In this document: positions 5,960 to 14,612 of the stretch, in pieces
Position numbering within the stretch: the stretch's first letter is position 1
Layout of the letters: each line of letters starts with the position of its first letter
The notes under the pieces: model-generated
Told to the model about the DNA's origin: nothing
The model's database searches: none
The model's input: only the letters and a program-made list of their open reading frames with translations
Made by a program: the position numbers and the translations under genes
NCBI GenBank assembly: GCA_964649195.1
Contig: CAZYPK010000119.1
Location: forward strand, 1 to 17,099
Direction of reading: 5' to 3'
Origin: JTS-RE9 sp964649195
GTDB lineage: Bacteria > Planctomycetota > Phycisphaerae > Phycisphaerales > Phycisphaeraceae
DNA length: 17,099 nucleotides

Positions 5960-7159
5960 ATGGCTGTTCACCAGGTCGTTTCCGCCGGTCTCTTGCTGCT
6001 CTCATCGCTGGCGATTCCCTCGCTCGCCCAGAGTCCCGCGCCGGTGTTCGAGCATCAGGAGATCGACAAGATTCAGATCGGCTACGGCCTGGCGATCGGG
6101 GATGTGGATGGCGACAAGAAGCCGGACATCCTGCTGGCCGACAAGAGGGACATCGTCTGGTACCGGAACCCCGGCAAGGCGGGCCAGGCGTGGAAGAAGC
6201 ACATCATTGCATCGAATCTGACGCCGCTGGACAACGTCTGCATCACGGCCCGCGACATCGATGGCGATGGCAAGGTGGAGGTGGCCGTCGGCGCGATGTG
6301 GAACCCCGGCGAGACGAACGATCCGGCCAGGAGCGGCGCGGTCTTTTACCTGATCCGCCCTGCCGACCCCACGCAGAAGTGGGAGCCGGTGAAGCTGCAT
6401 CATGAGGTGACCACGCATCGCATGAGGTGGGTGCAGATTGAAAAGGGCAGGTTCGTGCTCGTCGTGAAACCGCTGCACGGCAAGGGCAACAAGGGCGGCA
6501 CGGGCGCGGGCTGTCGCGTGCTGGCTTACGAACCGCCTGCCGACCCCAAAGGCGAATGGAAGACCACGCTGATCGATGACACGATGCACATGACGCACAA
6601 CTTCGATGTGCTGGCCATGCCCGGCGTGAAGGATGCCGATCTGCTCATCATCGGCGGCAAGGAAGGATTCAAGGCGGCGGCATGGCGGGATCGGAAATGG
6701 TCCGTCAACGCATCGCCCTACGCGAACCTCTCCGAAGGCGTCGGCGAGATCCGCATGAGCTTCGTGGGCAGGACCGCCGTGATCGCCGCCGTCGAACCGA
6801 TGCACGGCAACAAGCTCGTCGCCTACGTCGAAACCGGCAACGACCAGGCCACCCGCCTCGTCCTCGACGACACGATCAGGGAAGGCCACGCCCTCGCCTT
6901 TGCCGATGTGCTCTCCATCGGCCGGCCGCAGATTCTCGTCGGCTGGCGCATGCCCAACAAGGATGTGAAGGTCGGCATCAAGATGTTCGTGCCCAATGAA
7001 GACGCCTCCAAATGGGAGCAACATCTGATTGATGACAACAAGATCGCCGTCGAGGACATGCAGGTGGCCGACCTCGATGGCGACGGCAAGCCGGACATCA
7101 TCGCCGCGGGCCGGGCGACGAAGAACCTGAAGATTTACTGGAACAAAACGGACAGGTGA
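5960..7159 (+). CDS. Secreted FG-GAP/VCBS-repeat protein
   Basis: A 399-residue exported protein. Residues 1-23 are a signal peptide (hydrophobic SAGLLLLSSLAIP, likely cleavage after SLA). The mature part carries Ca-binding FG-GAP/VCBS motifs: DVDGDKKPD (48-56), DIDGDGKVE (about 99-107) and DLDGDGKPD (371-379), which fits a single beta-propeller covering the whole protein. Such proteins are abundant in planctomycetes and often of unknown role; binding or structural functions are typical. There is no catalytic motif. AGGAG (5948-5952) is spaced 7 nt from the ATG. The promoter must lie in or upstream of the repeat element that ends just before the ribosome site. It converges on the giant gene at 7379-12079. 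Confidence 0.9.
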   Translation: MAVHQVVSAGLLLLSSLAIPSLAQSPAPVFEHQEIDKIQIGYGLAIGDVDGDKKPDILLADKRDIVWYRNPGKAGQAWKKHIIASNLTPLDNVCITARDIDGDGKVEVAVGAMWNPGETNDPARSGAVFYLIRPADPTQKWEPVKLHHEVTTHRMRWVQIEKGRFVLVVKPLHGKGNKGGTGAGCRVLAYEPPADPKGEWKTTLIDDTMHMTHNFDVLAMPGVKDADLLIIGGKEGFKAAAWRDRKWSVNASPYANLSEGVGEIRMSFVGRTAVIAAVEPMHGNKLVAYVETGNDQATRLVLDDTIREGHALAFADVLSIGRPQILVGWRMPNKDVKVGIKMFVPNEDASKWEQHLIDDNKIAVEDMQVADLDGDGKPDIIAAGRATKNLKIYWNKTDR

Positions 7160-7177
7160 ACGCGCGGCGACCTTATC

Positions 7178-7380
7178 AACCTGAGTTTCGGATAAGCCCC
7201 GCCCGGCCCCCGGCCCCCGGCCCCCGGAGACTGAGAACTTATTCCGGGTGGCTGGGGCTGAGTCCGCGTCGGGTGGCTGGGGCTGAGTCCGCGAAGCCCC
7301 GGCCAGGCGACCCTCAGCCTTCAGTTGCGCCATCTTGCTTCGTGCATCCGGGCCGGGCGGGGCTTAAGCGAAACTCAGTT
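7178..7380. repeat. Inverted-repeat element between convergent genes
   Basis: Arms of about 30 bp at 7178-7208 and 7351-7380 are inverted copies with two mismatches and one indel; their shared core is AAGCCCCGCCCGGCC. The right arm begins within the stop codon of the minus-strand giant gene, and the left arm begins 18 nt after the stop of the plus-strand gene. Inside are CCCCCGG simple repeats and a duplicated 24-bp unit. It could serve as a bidirectional transcription end, but lacks T-tracts. Confidence 0.65.
7245..7293. repeat. Tandem 24-bp unit, two copies
   Basis: Identical copies at 7245-7268 and 7270-7293 (beginning CGGGTGGCTGGGGCTGAGTC) separated by one base. The second copy leads into GGGGCT...AGCCCC, a small hairpin. 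Confidence 0.8.
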
Positions 7381-10300
7381 ACCAGGGCGTACTGCGGAAA
7401 CCCTGTCTGTATTGTTGCTGGTAGAAACGGTTCATGCTCTGCTGTGACTGCTGGTTGAGTTTGCTCCAACTGTCCATCGCGTGCTTCGAGAAGGAGCCGT
7501 CCCATGTCGGCGTGTAGGAACTGCGATAGGGCTGCTGCGGGGCAGGCTGCTGTTGTCTCATTTGCTCGGCGCGCCGGGCGGCGGCGAGTTGGGCTTGGCG
7601 TGTCGCCTCGGCGGCGCGGGCGGCGGCTTGCTCGCGCTCTTTTTCCGCGGCGGCCATCAATGCCTGGAAATGTGCGAAGGGCTGGCCCTGGGCGTGGGCC
7701 TGCTTTGCGGCCTCGTGATACCGGCTGCCGGGCGGATAATGATGGCGATAGCTCATCCGCTGCATGATCGCATCGTGACCGCCTTTAAGGCCCTCGTTGT
7801 ACTGATCGACCGCGGCGCGGGCGTAGGTGCGGATCGCCTGCTGAGCGGACGGACTCAAGCCTGCGATGAGGGTCTTGAGCGTTTCGGTGTCGCCCTGAAG
7901 ATTCATGACCACCCGGGCGGTGAGCGCGTCGCTGCGGAGATGGGGACGAACAGTCTCGAAGGACTGACGAATTCGCTCGGCGGCGCCAAGGATGCCCAGT
8001 TCGGCCGCCTTGTTGAACTTTCGATCATAAGCCATGATCGCCTGGTAACGCGCATCATCATTGGGCGCGGCTGCCATATCGCGGGCAAGTTGCTCCTGTG
8101 CTTCTTTCCAGAGCAGCATCATGATGCGACCGCGGGAATTGAGATCGAGCGATTCGCGTGGATCAATGGCGCCGCTGATATAGACATTGGCATTGTCGCG
8201 CAGCGGAGGCTGAGCGATGAAGGTGGTGCCTGCACCGGAGATTTTCCGGCTCATGCCGCCGTGTTCGCGAGTGACGAACAGGCTGCCGCCGCCGGAGATG
8301 TCAGCAGCGCTTAGTTGCACACCATTGAGCCACATCAGACTGCCCTTCTCCAGAAGTACGTTGCCATAGTGACTGGTGCCTTCGGAGATGACCCTTGCGC
8401 CCTGGGCCACCTGCAGCGAGCGAAGAAACGGGCGCTGATGCAGCAGATCCGAATCACTGCACGAAAGCGATCCGCCCTGGAGCAGGACGGTATTGCCTGT
8501 CGGCACATCCAGCGCGGTGAAGAACGCCTGTCCGGTCAGCGGGGCGATGGGGGTGACGATGCGAACCGTGGAGCCGTTGGGATTGCGGTGAGGTGCACTG
8601 ATCTGGCTTTGCAGTGTGATCTGAAGGCTGTTCAAGGTCGTGACTCCGGTGCCTTTGATGGCAGCCACCGGCTTGCCCTGGGTGATGGATGCCATGAGGC
8701 GCGATCCCTGCCCTTGAATGGTGATGCCTGCGGGGATTTCAAAGGGCCCGTGGTAATCCGCCTTGACCATGTTGATCAGATCGCCGGGCTTGGCCTTGAC
8801 GAGCGCGGCACGGAATTCTTCGGTGGTCTTGACTTCATGCGTGACTCGCTCCTGCACAAAGCGCGAGAGGATCGGCGCACTGATGCGCACCTGGCCTGCG
8901 TTGAGGTTGCGTGCGATGAGCTTGGGATCATCCCGGCAGATGACATGATCGACTTCGATCTGGCCGGCGTTGGCCTCGATGTGCCCGCCGACCCAGGGCA
9001 GGTACACGAGCGAATCGGTGTAGTGGATGCGAGCGCCGCCGGTGGCCTTGAGGGTATGGAAGTGATAGCCGCCTTGATCGGGTTGGTAGGCGGATTGCTG
9101 CACCTGATGGCCGACGATGATGGCCTGCTTGCCGCGCGCTTCGGTGCTGATGGCCAGGGCGCTGCGATGGATGAGAAGCTGGCCTTCCACATCGACGCGG
9201 CAGGCGATGGCGCTATCGCGAATAACACCAGCCGTCCCTGCACCGATGGCGATGCCCTGGCCGCGCGTGCCGGTGCTTAGAATTTCCAGAGCCCCGTTCG
9301 TGACGGTCACTTGCGTTCCCATGGAGAGCAAGCTGCGCCGGTAGGAAAGCACGCCGTTGTTAGCGTTGATCTTCACGCTTGGCAGGCCAAGGATCTGCAC
9401 ACCATCCAATTCGTGCAGTCGAAACGCCTGTTTGTGTTCATCGCCGATCAGCCGCACATGGGCGAGCAGACCCGCGCCGCGAATGCGAAGACTCTGATGG
9501 GGCGCGGCGGAGAGGTCATGCGGGCCCGCGGTGATCAGTTCGATCCACTGGCCCGGCCGGGCGATCTTCACCGCTTCATCGAGCGTGGCCACATCGACAC
9601 CCACGATGACCGGTTCGCGTGCCGTCAGAGGCCGGCTCGGCGGCGCGCCCCAGAGCGTGCTCATCCGCGCCTGAGCGGAGCTGCGATAAAGGATCGGCAG
9701 CGAAACATCGAGGACCGCCCGCAGCAGATGCTGGCGGGTGTTGTCATCCGTGTCGCGGAAGCTGCGACGCATGCCGATGGCGAAGTGAGCGTAACCGCCG
9801 GCGCCGATCGCTTCGGATTGCAGCACATAATTCTGTTCGGAGAGCTTGCCGGTGAGGTACTGGGCGAGCAGATCGGCGCGCGGCTTGATGGCCGGTGATG
9901 CGCCCCTGACCATGCGGGCCGTCGTGTCCATCCCGGCGATGTACTCGCGGAGCATGACCCACCAGCGCAGCTCGGCGGGTGTGCCCTCGCTCTTGAAATC
10001 CTCCTCCGGCCACTTGCCCGATACAGGCTTGGCACGATCGGCATCGGGCTTGAATCCGCCAAACCCCAGCACGTCGTACCACATGTACCCTTCCCAGTGA
10101 TTCATGCCCGATGCCTGCATCACGGCGATTTCATGATTCGCGCCCAGGTCATCCCCGATCGCTTTCGCGGCGGCGGCGCGAAGATGACGCAGGTCCATGT
10201 TCAGAGGATCATCACGAAGCAGCTTGCTCGACGCGGCAAAAAGCAAACGCCAGTGCGACGCCTGCGCCGCAACCTGAAGCAGCCGTTTGACGCCCGGCGG

Positions 10301-12079
10301 ATCGGCGATGTGACAGCGCCACGCCAGCGCGGCATGTTCGCCCGCCAGTTCGGTCGCGCCCAGTTCGACATAAAGCGAAGCGAGCGACAGATGCGCGGCC
10401 CCATCGGCGCTGTTGATCTCCACGGCGCGCCGCAGAATCGCCAGCGCATTTTCGTGATGCCCCGCTCCTCGCAGGCGCATCACCCGCTCCGGCGCCAGGG
10501 CGGCCTCGGCCAGCGTGTCATCCATCCACTTGCGAAGGTCGGCGAAGGCGGGGGCCGCGTCATCGGCGATCCGGGCCTGGGCCAGGGCGACGAACGCTTC
10601 GTGGAATGAATCGCTCTGTTTGGCCGCAGCCGCCCGGCGATACCAGAGCGAAGCGGTCATCGCTTCGATCTCGATGAGGCCATCGGTGATGCGCAGCACA
10701 TCGGCGGGGCCGTTCTGATCATCGAGCTGCGCGGTCAGTCCATCGGTGACCCGTCGTATGTCGAGCCGTTCCAGCAGCCGATGGATGGCGTACACCTCCT
10801 GCTCCTGGCGCATCAGGCTCAAGGTGTCGGCGGTCCGTTCATCGACGGCATCGAGTTCCTTGCGGGCTTTCTCGAACCGTGCCAGCCACTCGCGGACGTT
10901 CTGATCCTCCGATTCATCCGCCGCTTCGTAAGCCGCCGTCAGCTCGTCGTATTGGTCGGTCATCTCCCGCTCCCAATCGCGGGTCTTGGTGCGCAGCTGC
11001 GCCAGGGCCTCAAGCGATGCGGCGGCGTCATCGAAGGATGTTTTCCATGCAGCCGCATCCACCTTGTTTTCCAGGGCTTTTTCCAACCGTTCGATGGTGG
11101 CTGCGGGTTGCCTGAGCGTCTGCCGGGCCTCTTTCACGATCTCGTCGCCGCGCTCGCGATGGCTTATGAGAAACGCGGCATGTCGATCCAGCTTCGCCTG
11201 AAACCAGTTGGCCGGCGGCGGCGACTCCTCCGGCGGGGCGACCTTGCGCGGGGTCAGCCGTCGCTCAAGATCGATGCGCTGCCGCCTGGGAAATGCGAGA
11301 AGCGCATCGTTGTAGCCGAGCTTGGCCGCGCGGGCGATGGCCCATTCCACCGCCTGTCGGCTTTCGATGGGAAACTTTCTTTCGTAATGGGCGCGGTCCA
11401 GTTCCAGGAGCGCAAGCTGATACGCCGCCGCCGCCGGGGCATGGTCCTGTCCGGCGATTTTGCGAAGCGCTTGGCACGCCTCTTCGATCCTTCCGGCCTC
11501 CATGACCCGGCGAACATCGAGCATGTCCGCCAGCAATCGCACTTCATCGGTGACGGCAGGCCGCCTGCCCTGCGCACCGCTCGCCGCGCCGCTGTGCATC
11601 CTGGCGAGCAGAGCCCAGTGAAGTTTGTCCGCCTCGCGGCGAATCTCCGCGGAGTCATCCCCGAATGTCGCCGCGATCAGCCGGGCGCGGCGAATGTCGT
11701 TGAATGCCGCTTCGCCTTCGCCCACCGCATCCAGGGCGCCGGCCCGGAGCATATGCAACTGAAACAGCCGCAGCCCCGCCGGCGGATTCAGCGCCAGCCC
11801 GGCGTCGCACGACTCGATCGCCGCGGCGGGAGCCTCAAGCGACATCAACGCGCTCGCCCTGATCATGTGCGGCTCGATCGCCTTTGCATCCGCCTCGATC
11901 CAGCGACCCGCCCAGAACCAGGCGGCTGAAGCGTTCGACTTCGCCCACTCTTCATGGGTTCGCCGTTCCAGGTATTTCACATTCGTCGGCCAATCGACAG
12001 GCGGCGCGGATGCAAACCCCGCCGCGGCAACCAGAGCGACAAAAATCGAAGCAACCATTGACCGGCAGCGCATCACCAT
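7379..12079 (-). CDS. Giant secreted protein: TPR-like helices, coiled coil, two beta-helix stretches, Q-rich tail
   Basis: A 1566-residue protein. The start at 12079 is chosen because GGAGG lies 9 nt upstream and a signal peptide follows (MVASIFVALVAAAGFASA); an in-frame extension upstream only reads a repeat element. Residues about 30-340 and 530-700 show TPR-like helical pairs, e.g. ALAILRRAVEINSADGAAHL. About 360-440 is charged coiled coil. Two right-handed beta-helix stretches follow, each introduced by the same kind of phrase: TLDEAVKIARPGQWIEL (about 826) and EEFRAALVKAKPGDLINM (about 1086). After a helical region the last 85 residues are Ala/Arg/Gln-rich. It is probably exported and possibly a cell-envelope scaffold or binding protein. 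No catalytic residues were recognised. It lies downstream of the pseudopilin-like and PEP-CTERM genes on the same strand. Confidence 0.85.
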   Translation of the reverse strand: MVMRCRSMVASIFVALVAAAGFASAPPVDWPTNVKYLERRTHEEWAKSNASAAWFWAGRWIEADAKAIEPHMIRASALMSLEAPAAAIESCDAGLALNPPAGLRLFQLHMLRAGALDAVGEGEAAFNDIRRARLIAATFGDDSAEIRREADKLHWALLARMHSGAASGAQGRRPAVTDEVRLLADMLDVRRVMEAGRIEEACQALRKIAGQDHAPAAAAYQLALLELDRAHYERKFPIESRQAVEWAIARAAKLGYNDALLAFPRRQRIDLERRLTPRKVAPPEESPPPANWFQAKLDRHAAFLISHRERGDEIVKEARQTLRQPAATIERLEKALENKVDAAAWKTSFDDAAASLEALAQLRTKTRDWEREMTDQYDELTAAYEAADESEDQNVREWLARFEKARKELDAVDERTADTLSLMRQEQEVYAIHRLLERLDIRRVTDGLTAQLDDQNGPADVLRITDGLIEIEAMTASLWYRRAAAAKQSDSFHEAFVALAQARIADDAAPAFADLRKWMDDTLAEAALAPERVMRLRGAGHHENALAILRRAVEINSADGAAHLSLASLYVELGATELAGEHAALAWRCHIADPPGVKRLLQVAAQASHWRLLFAASSKLLRDDPLNMDLRHLRAAAAKAIGDDLGANHEIAVMQASGMNHWEGYMWYDVLGFGGFKPDADRAKPVSGKWPEEDFKSEGTPAELRWWVMLREYIAGMDTTARMVRGASPAIKPRADLLAQYLTGKLSEQNYVLQSEAIGAGGYAHFAIGMRRSFRDTDDNTRQHLLRAVLDVSLPILYRSSAQARMSTLWGAPPSRPLTAREPVIVGVDVATLDEAVKIARPGQWIELITAGPHDLSAAPHQSLRIRGAGLLAHVRLIGDEHKQAFRLHELDGVQILGLPSVKINANNGVLSYRRSLLSMGTQVTVTNGALEILSTGTRGQGIAIGAGTAGVIRDSAIACRVDVEGQLLIHRSALAISTEARGKQAIIVGHQVQQSAYQPDQGGYHFHTLKATGGARIHYTDSLVYLPWVGGHIEANAGQIEVDHVICRDDPKLIARNLNAGQVRISAPILSRFVQERVTHEVKTTEEFRAALVKAKPGDLINMVKADYHGPFEIPAGITIQGQGSRLMASITQGKPVAAIKGTGVTTLNSLQITLQSQISAPHRNPNGSTVRIVTPIAPLTGQAFFTALDVPTGNTVLLQGGSLSCSDSDLLHQRPFLRSLQVAQGARVISEGTSHYGNVLLEKGSLMWLNGVQLSAADISGGGSLFVTREHGGMSRKISGAGTTFIAQPPLRDNANVYISGAIDPRESLDLNSRGRIMMLLWKEAQEQLARDMAAAPNDDARYQAIMAYDRKFNKAAELGILGAAERIRQSFETVRPHLRSDALTARVVMNLQGDTETLKTLIAGLSPSAQQAIRTYARAAVDQYNEGLKGGHDAIMQRMSYRHHYPPGSRYHEAAKQAHAQGQPFAHFQALMAAAEKEREQAAARAAEATRQAQLAAARRAEQMRQQQPAPQQPYRSSYTPTWDGSFSKHAMDSWSKLNQQSQQSMNRFYQQQYRQGFRSTPW

Positions 12080-12099
12080 TGTCTGATCCCTCCGTTGAT

Positions 12100-12235
12100 G
12101 CCCGGTGGAGAAGGGGACAGGGGACGGGGACGGGGGACAGAGGTCGGAGGTCGGAGCGAAGCCGCAAGCGGCTGCGGGTTGTCTCCTGTTTCCTGTTTCC
12201 TGTCCCCTGTTCCCTGTCTCCTTCTCCAACGGGCT
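12100..12235. mobile_element. MITE-like hairpin element, complete copy
   Basis: Ends GCCCGGTGGAGAAGG (12100-12114) and CCTTCTCCAACGGGCT (12220-12235) are inverted repeats. The interior pairs GGGGACAGG-type units with CCTGTCCCC-type units. The core GGTCGGAGCGAAGCCGCAAG begins at 12149. It fills most of the 206-bp gap between two same-strand genes, 21 nt before the start of the giant gene, and adds a spurious 50-codon extension to that frame. Confidence 0.7.
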
Positions 12236-12285
12236 GCACCCATTCTACATCGGTCTGATCGTGATACCTCTCCTGATGAGATGGT

Positions 12286-13011
12286 TCACCACCACGTCTG
12301 GGGGCCGAAGGTGGCGTTGAAGGTGCAGTCGCGGAAGGGGCGCCAGGCGACGCGGCCGTCGAGGTGGCTGACGTTGGCGCCGGCGGGGGTGTGGGGGTTG
12401 TCCATGTGGCTGGTGGAACCGGCGTTGCGGTGGCCGAAGAAGGTCCAGCTTGCGGTGGTGGTGGAGAAGACGACCGGATCGAAGCTCAGTTCGGCATGGG
12501 TGGTGTCGCGCGGCTTGATGCGGGTCTGCCACAGCTTGCCGTTGAGCATGGCCGGTCCGTTGGCGAGGGTGCCGGTCGGTCCCGGATGGCGGATCAGCCA
12601 CATGTATCCGCCGATGATGTAGCCGTTGGCGTCGAACGGGCCGCCGAGCCAGAAGTCGTTGTGTGACAGCAGCGTGTTGGACGGGCAGGTGAACATCTCG
12701 CGGGCCATGCCGTGCGACTGGAGGGTTTTGACGGTCGATGAGTTGAGGTCCCAAAGCCAGTTGCCTGCGTGGCCGGTGTGCGAAGGCAGCCTGCCGTGAT
12801 TGTTCAGGGCATAGCCGCTGACGGCGTTGAAGATTTGATGCTGATTGTTGGCGCAGACCGTCCGCCGGGTGATCTCCTTGATGCGGCTCATCGAAGGCAG
12901 CAGCAGGGCGATGAGCAGCGAGATGATGGCGACCACCAGCAGCATCTCGATCAGCGTGAACCCGCTGCGAGGCCGGATTGGAATGCACCGCACGGCTGGA
13001 TGGATGTGCAT
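12286..13011 (-). CDS. Prepilin-type N-methylation protein (planctomycete pseudopilin-like)
   Basis: A 241-residue protein with a type IV prepilin leader, RSGFTLIEMLLVVAIISLLI. Cleavage is expected after G17, giving mature F1 and the conserved E5 (E22 of the precursor), followed by a single hydrophobic helix (18-39). The C-terminal part resembles the planctomycete H-x-x-DG pseudopilin-like group: HLDGRVAW near residues 213-220. A prepilin peptidase elsewhere in the genome would process it, and it would act at the membrane or cell surface. The start at 13011 is supported by GAGG 8 nt upstream; longer frames to 13083 lack this. In planctomycetes such genes often accompany XylR-like regulators and PEP-CTERM proteins, as here. 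Confidence 0.9.
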   Translation of the reverse strand: MHIHPAVRCIPIRPRSGFTLIEMLLVVAIISLLIALLLPSMSRIKEITRRTVCANNQHQIFNAVSGYALNNHGRLPSHTGHAGNWLWDLNSSTVKTLQSHGMAREMFTCPSNTLLSHNDFWLGGPFDANGYIIGGYMWLIRHPGPTGTLANGPAMLNGKLWQTRIKPRDTTHAELSFDPVVFSTTTASWTFFGHRNAGSTSHMDNPHTPAGANVSHLDGRVAWRPFRDCTFNATFGPQTWW

Positions 13012-13072
13012 TTTGTCTGCCTCTGGAGGATCGCCATCCCGGGCTTGAACCGACGGCAAGCCATCGCACGCT

Positions 13073-13092
13073 CCGTTCGCCAAGGCGAACGG
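13073..13092 (-). terminator. Hairpin between PEP-CTERM and pseudopilin genes
   Basis: A perfect stem, CCGTTCGCC / 2 nt / GGCGAACGG, about 10 nt after the stop of the PEP-CTERM gene. No T-tract follows, so it may attenuate or protect an mRNA end rather than terminate fully; the two genes may still share a transcript. Confidence 0.4.
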
Positions 13093-13101
13093 CCAAATCG
13101 C

Positions 13102-14418
13102 TCACGCCCCCTGGCGGCGGCGACGGGTCGCCATGGACGCCAGCGCCAGCAGCGCCAGCGATGCGGTGGCCGGTTCAGGGACGGCGGCCGTCACCTGGAA
13201 CAGCCGCACGTTGTCGAGGTCGAAGTCCCCGCCGCCGCCATCGTTCTGGCTGCTGAAGCGGATGCCGATGGATTGCCCCAAGGCGCCGGCGGCGAGGATG
13301 TCGGCGGCGGTGGCGGTGAGGCTGTAAGGCAGGAAGACATCGTTGGGAACCTCAGGCCCCGTCAGCGTGAGCAGCGCCACGATGTTGTTCGGGTCGCCGT
13401 TGGCGAAGAGGATGATGTCCATGTCCTGCGTGGCCGAGAGCTGGTCCCGGGCGGAAATGTCCAGCAGCAGCAGGTAGTCGCTGCCGGCGGCGTAGGTGGC
13501 GGCCAGCACCTGCGAGACATCGGCATTGCCCACGTTGAAGAACGCGATCTGGTCGCCATCGGTCGGCGCGGCAAGCTGGCCGAAGTTGCCGGCGCCCCTG
13601 AAGCGACCGAAGCCGCTGGCGGTACCGGAAGATGTCCAGCCGGTGGCGCCGTTTGCAGCGGTGCCGGGGGCCACCACGGCATCCTCGAACGAACCATTGA
13701 CGATCGGCACCGCGGTGAGCGTGGGTGCGGGGCCCGGGGGGGCGGGGGTCAGTTCGAGGCGCACGTTGTCCAGGTCGAAGTCGCCGCCGGCCGCCTCATC
13801 GTTGTGGCTGGCGAAGCGGACGCCGATGGTCTGGCCCACCGCGCCGCGGGCCTGGGCCTCGGCGGCCGAGAGGGTGAAGGAAAACGTGTTGAACACATCG
13901 GCGGGCACGATCGTGCCGTTGAGCGTCCGCTTGGCGATGACGTTGTTCGGATTCCCGCCGGCATAGAGGATCAGGCTCATGTCCTTGGTGACGACCAGCG
14001 GCTCGCGCGCCGAAATGTCCACGCTGAACAGGTAGTCGCCCCCGGCCTGGTACGTGTCCGTCAGGTCCTGCCGGGCGTCGGCGTTGCCCACGTGGAAGTA
14101 TGCGATCTGGTTGCCATCGGTCGGCGCGGCCGCCTGGCCGGCGACGCCGGAGCCTCCGAACCGGCCGAAGCTGCCCGTGTGAGTCCAGCCCGTCGCCCCA
14201 GGCGCCGAGCTGCCGAACGGCACCACGCCATCCTCAAACGAATGATTGGCGATCGGCACAGGCACCGCCATCGCCCCGCATCCGATGGCCAGCGAAGCGA
14301 CCGCACCGGTCACCAGCCGCCTCAGCGAAAACGAAGGGGATTGAACGCCATACCCCCCCCCACCTAACATGTGCCTTACAGAATTGGACGGGAAAGAACC
14401 GGGTTGAACGTGATGCAT
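13102..14418 (-). CDS. PEP-CTERM surface protein with duplicated binding-like domain
   Basis: A 438-residue exported protein. The start at 14418 is chosen because AAGGAG lies 6 nt upstream. A hydrophobic signal segment follows (LVTGAVASLAIGCGAMA, about 35-51). Two homologous domains (about 52-225 and 236-405) each begin with (N)HSFED or NGSFED and GATGW, and end in DFDLDNVRL, with a repeat length near 183 residues. They look like jelly-roll carbohydrate-binding domains (DUF642-like). The C-terminus is a PEP-CTERM sorting signal: VPEPATASLALLALAS, then an Arg-rich tail. In this pathway an exosortase cleaves and anchors the protein to the envelope. A run of nine G in the coding strand near codons 19-22 precedes the signal peptide. 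It is divergent from the XylR-like regulator. Confidence 0.9.
   Translation of the reverse strand: MHHVQPGSFPSNSVRHMLGGGGYGVQSPSFSLRRLVTGAVASLAIGCGAMAVPVPIANHSFEDGVVPFGSSAPGATGWTHTGSFGRFGGSGVAGQAAAPTDGNQIAYFHVGNADARQDLTDTYQAGGDYLFSVDISAREPLVVTKDMSLILYAGGNPNNVIAKRTLNGTIVPADVFNTFSFTLSAAEAQARGAVGQTIGVRFASHNDEAAGGDFDLDNVRLELTPAPPGPAPTLTAVPIVNGSFEDAVVAPGTAANGATGWTSSGTASGFGRFRGAGNFGQLAAPTDGDQIAFFNVGNADVSQVLAATYAAGSDYLLLLDISARDQLSATQDMDIILFANGDPNNIVALLTLTGPEVPNDVFLPYSLTATAADILAAGALGQSIGIRFSSQNDGGGGDFDLDNVRLFQVTAAVPEPATASLALLALASMATRRRRQGA
14353..14361 (-). repeat. Homopolymer G9 near the start of the PEP-CTERM gene
   Basis: Nine C on the plus strand (nine G in the coding strand) encode the GGGG segment before the signal peptide. 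A one-base slip would put the signal peptide out of frame with the SD-supported start. It could be a phase-variable tract or a sequencing-sensitive site. Confidence 0.7.
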
Positions 14419-14491
14419 CTCTTGCTCCTTGGAAAACAGATGTGAATGGGACTGTTTCATGGTGAATGGACCGGATCAGAATCGAAGTTGC

Positions 14492-14609
14492 CCGGACGTT
14501 GAAGAGGTCGGAGGCGAGGGCCGGGGGCCGGGGGTCGGAGCGAAGCCGCGAGCGGCTGTGGACTTTCTTTCTGTCTCCTGTTCCCGGTTCCCCGATCTCT
14601 TCAACGGAC
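14492..14609. mobile_element. MITE-like hairpin element, complete copy
   Basis: Ends CGTTGAAGAGGTCGG (14497-14511) and CCGATCTCTTCAACGG (14592-14607) are inverted repeats. The core GGTCGGAGCGAAGCCGCGAG begins at 14533, with GCCGCGAGCGGC as the apex. It sits in the divergent region between the PEP-CTERM and XylR-like genes, so it may separate or carry their promoters. Confidence 0.7.
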
Positions 14610-14612
14610 TCT

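Noticed and set aside
6002..7333. Minus-strand frame of 443 codons opposite the FG-GAP protein
   Set aside because: The plus strand has a signal peptide, ribosome site and DxDGDG motifs. The antisense frame has none and runs into a repeat element.
12080..12229. 50-codon N-terminal extension of the giant gene
   Set aside because: It only translates the MITE-like element. A ribosome site and signal peptide support 12079.
12769..14367. Long plus-strand frame of 532 codons opposite the PEP-CTERM gene
   Set aside because: It is the antisense of a gene with signal peptide, duplicated domains and sorting signal. Its composition (Arg/Gly/Ala) is typical of a GC-rich shadow frame.
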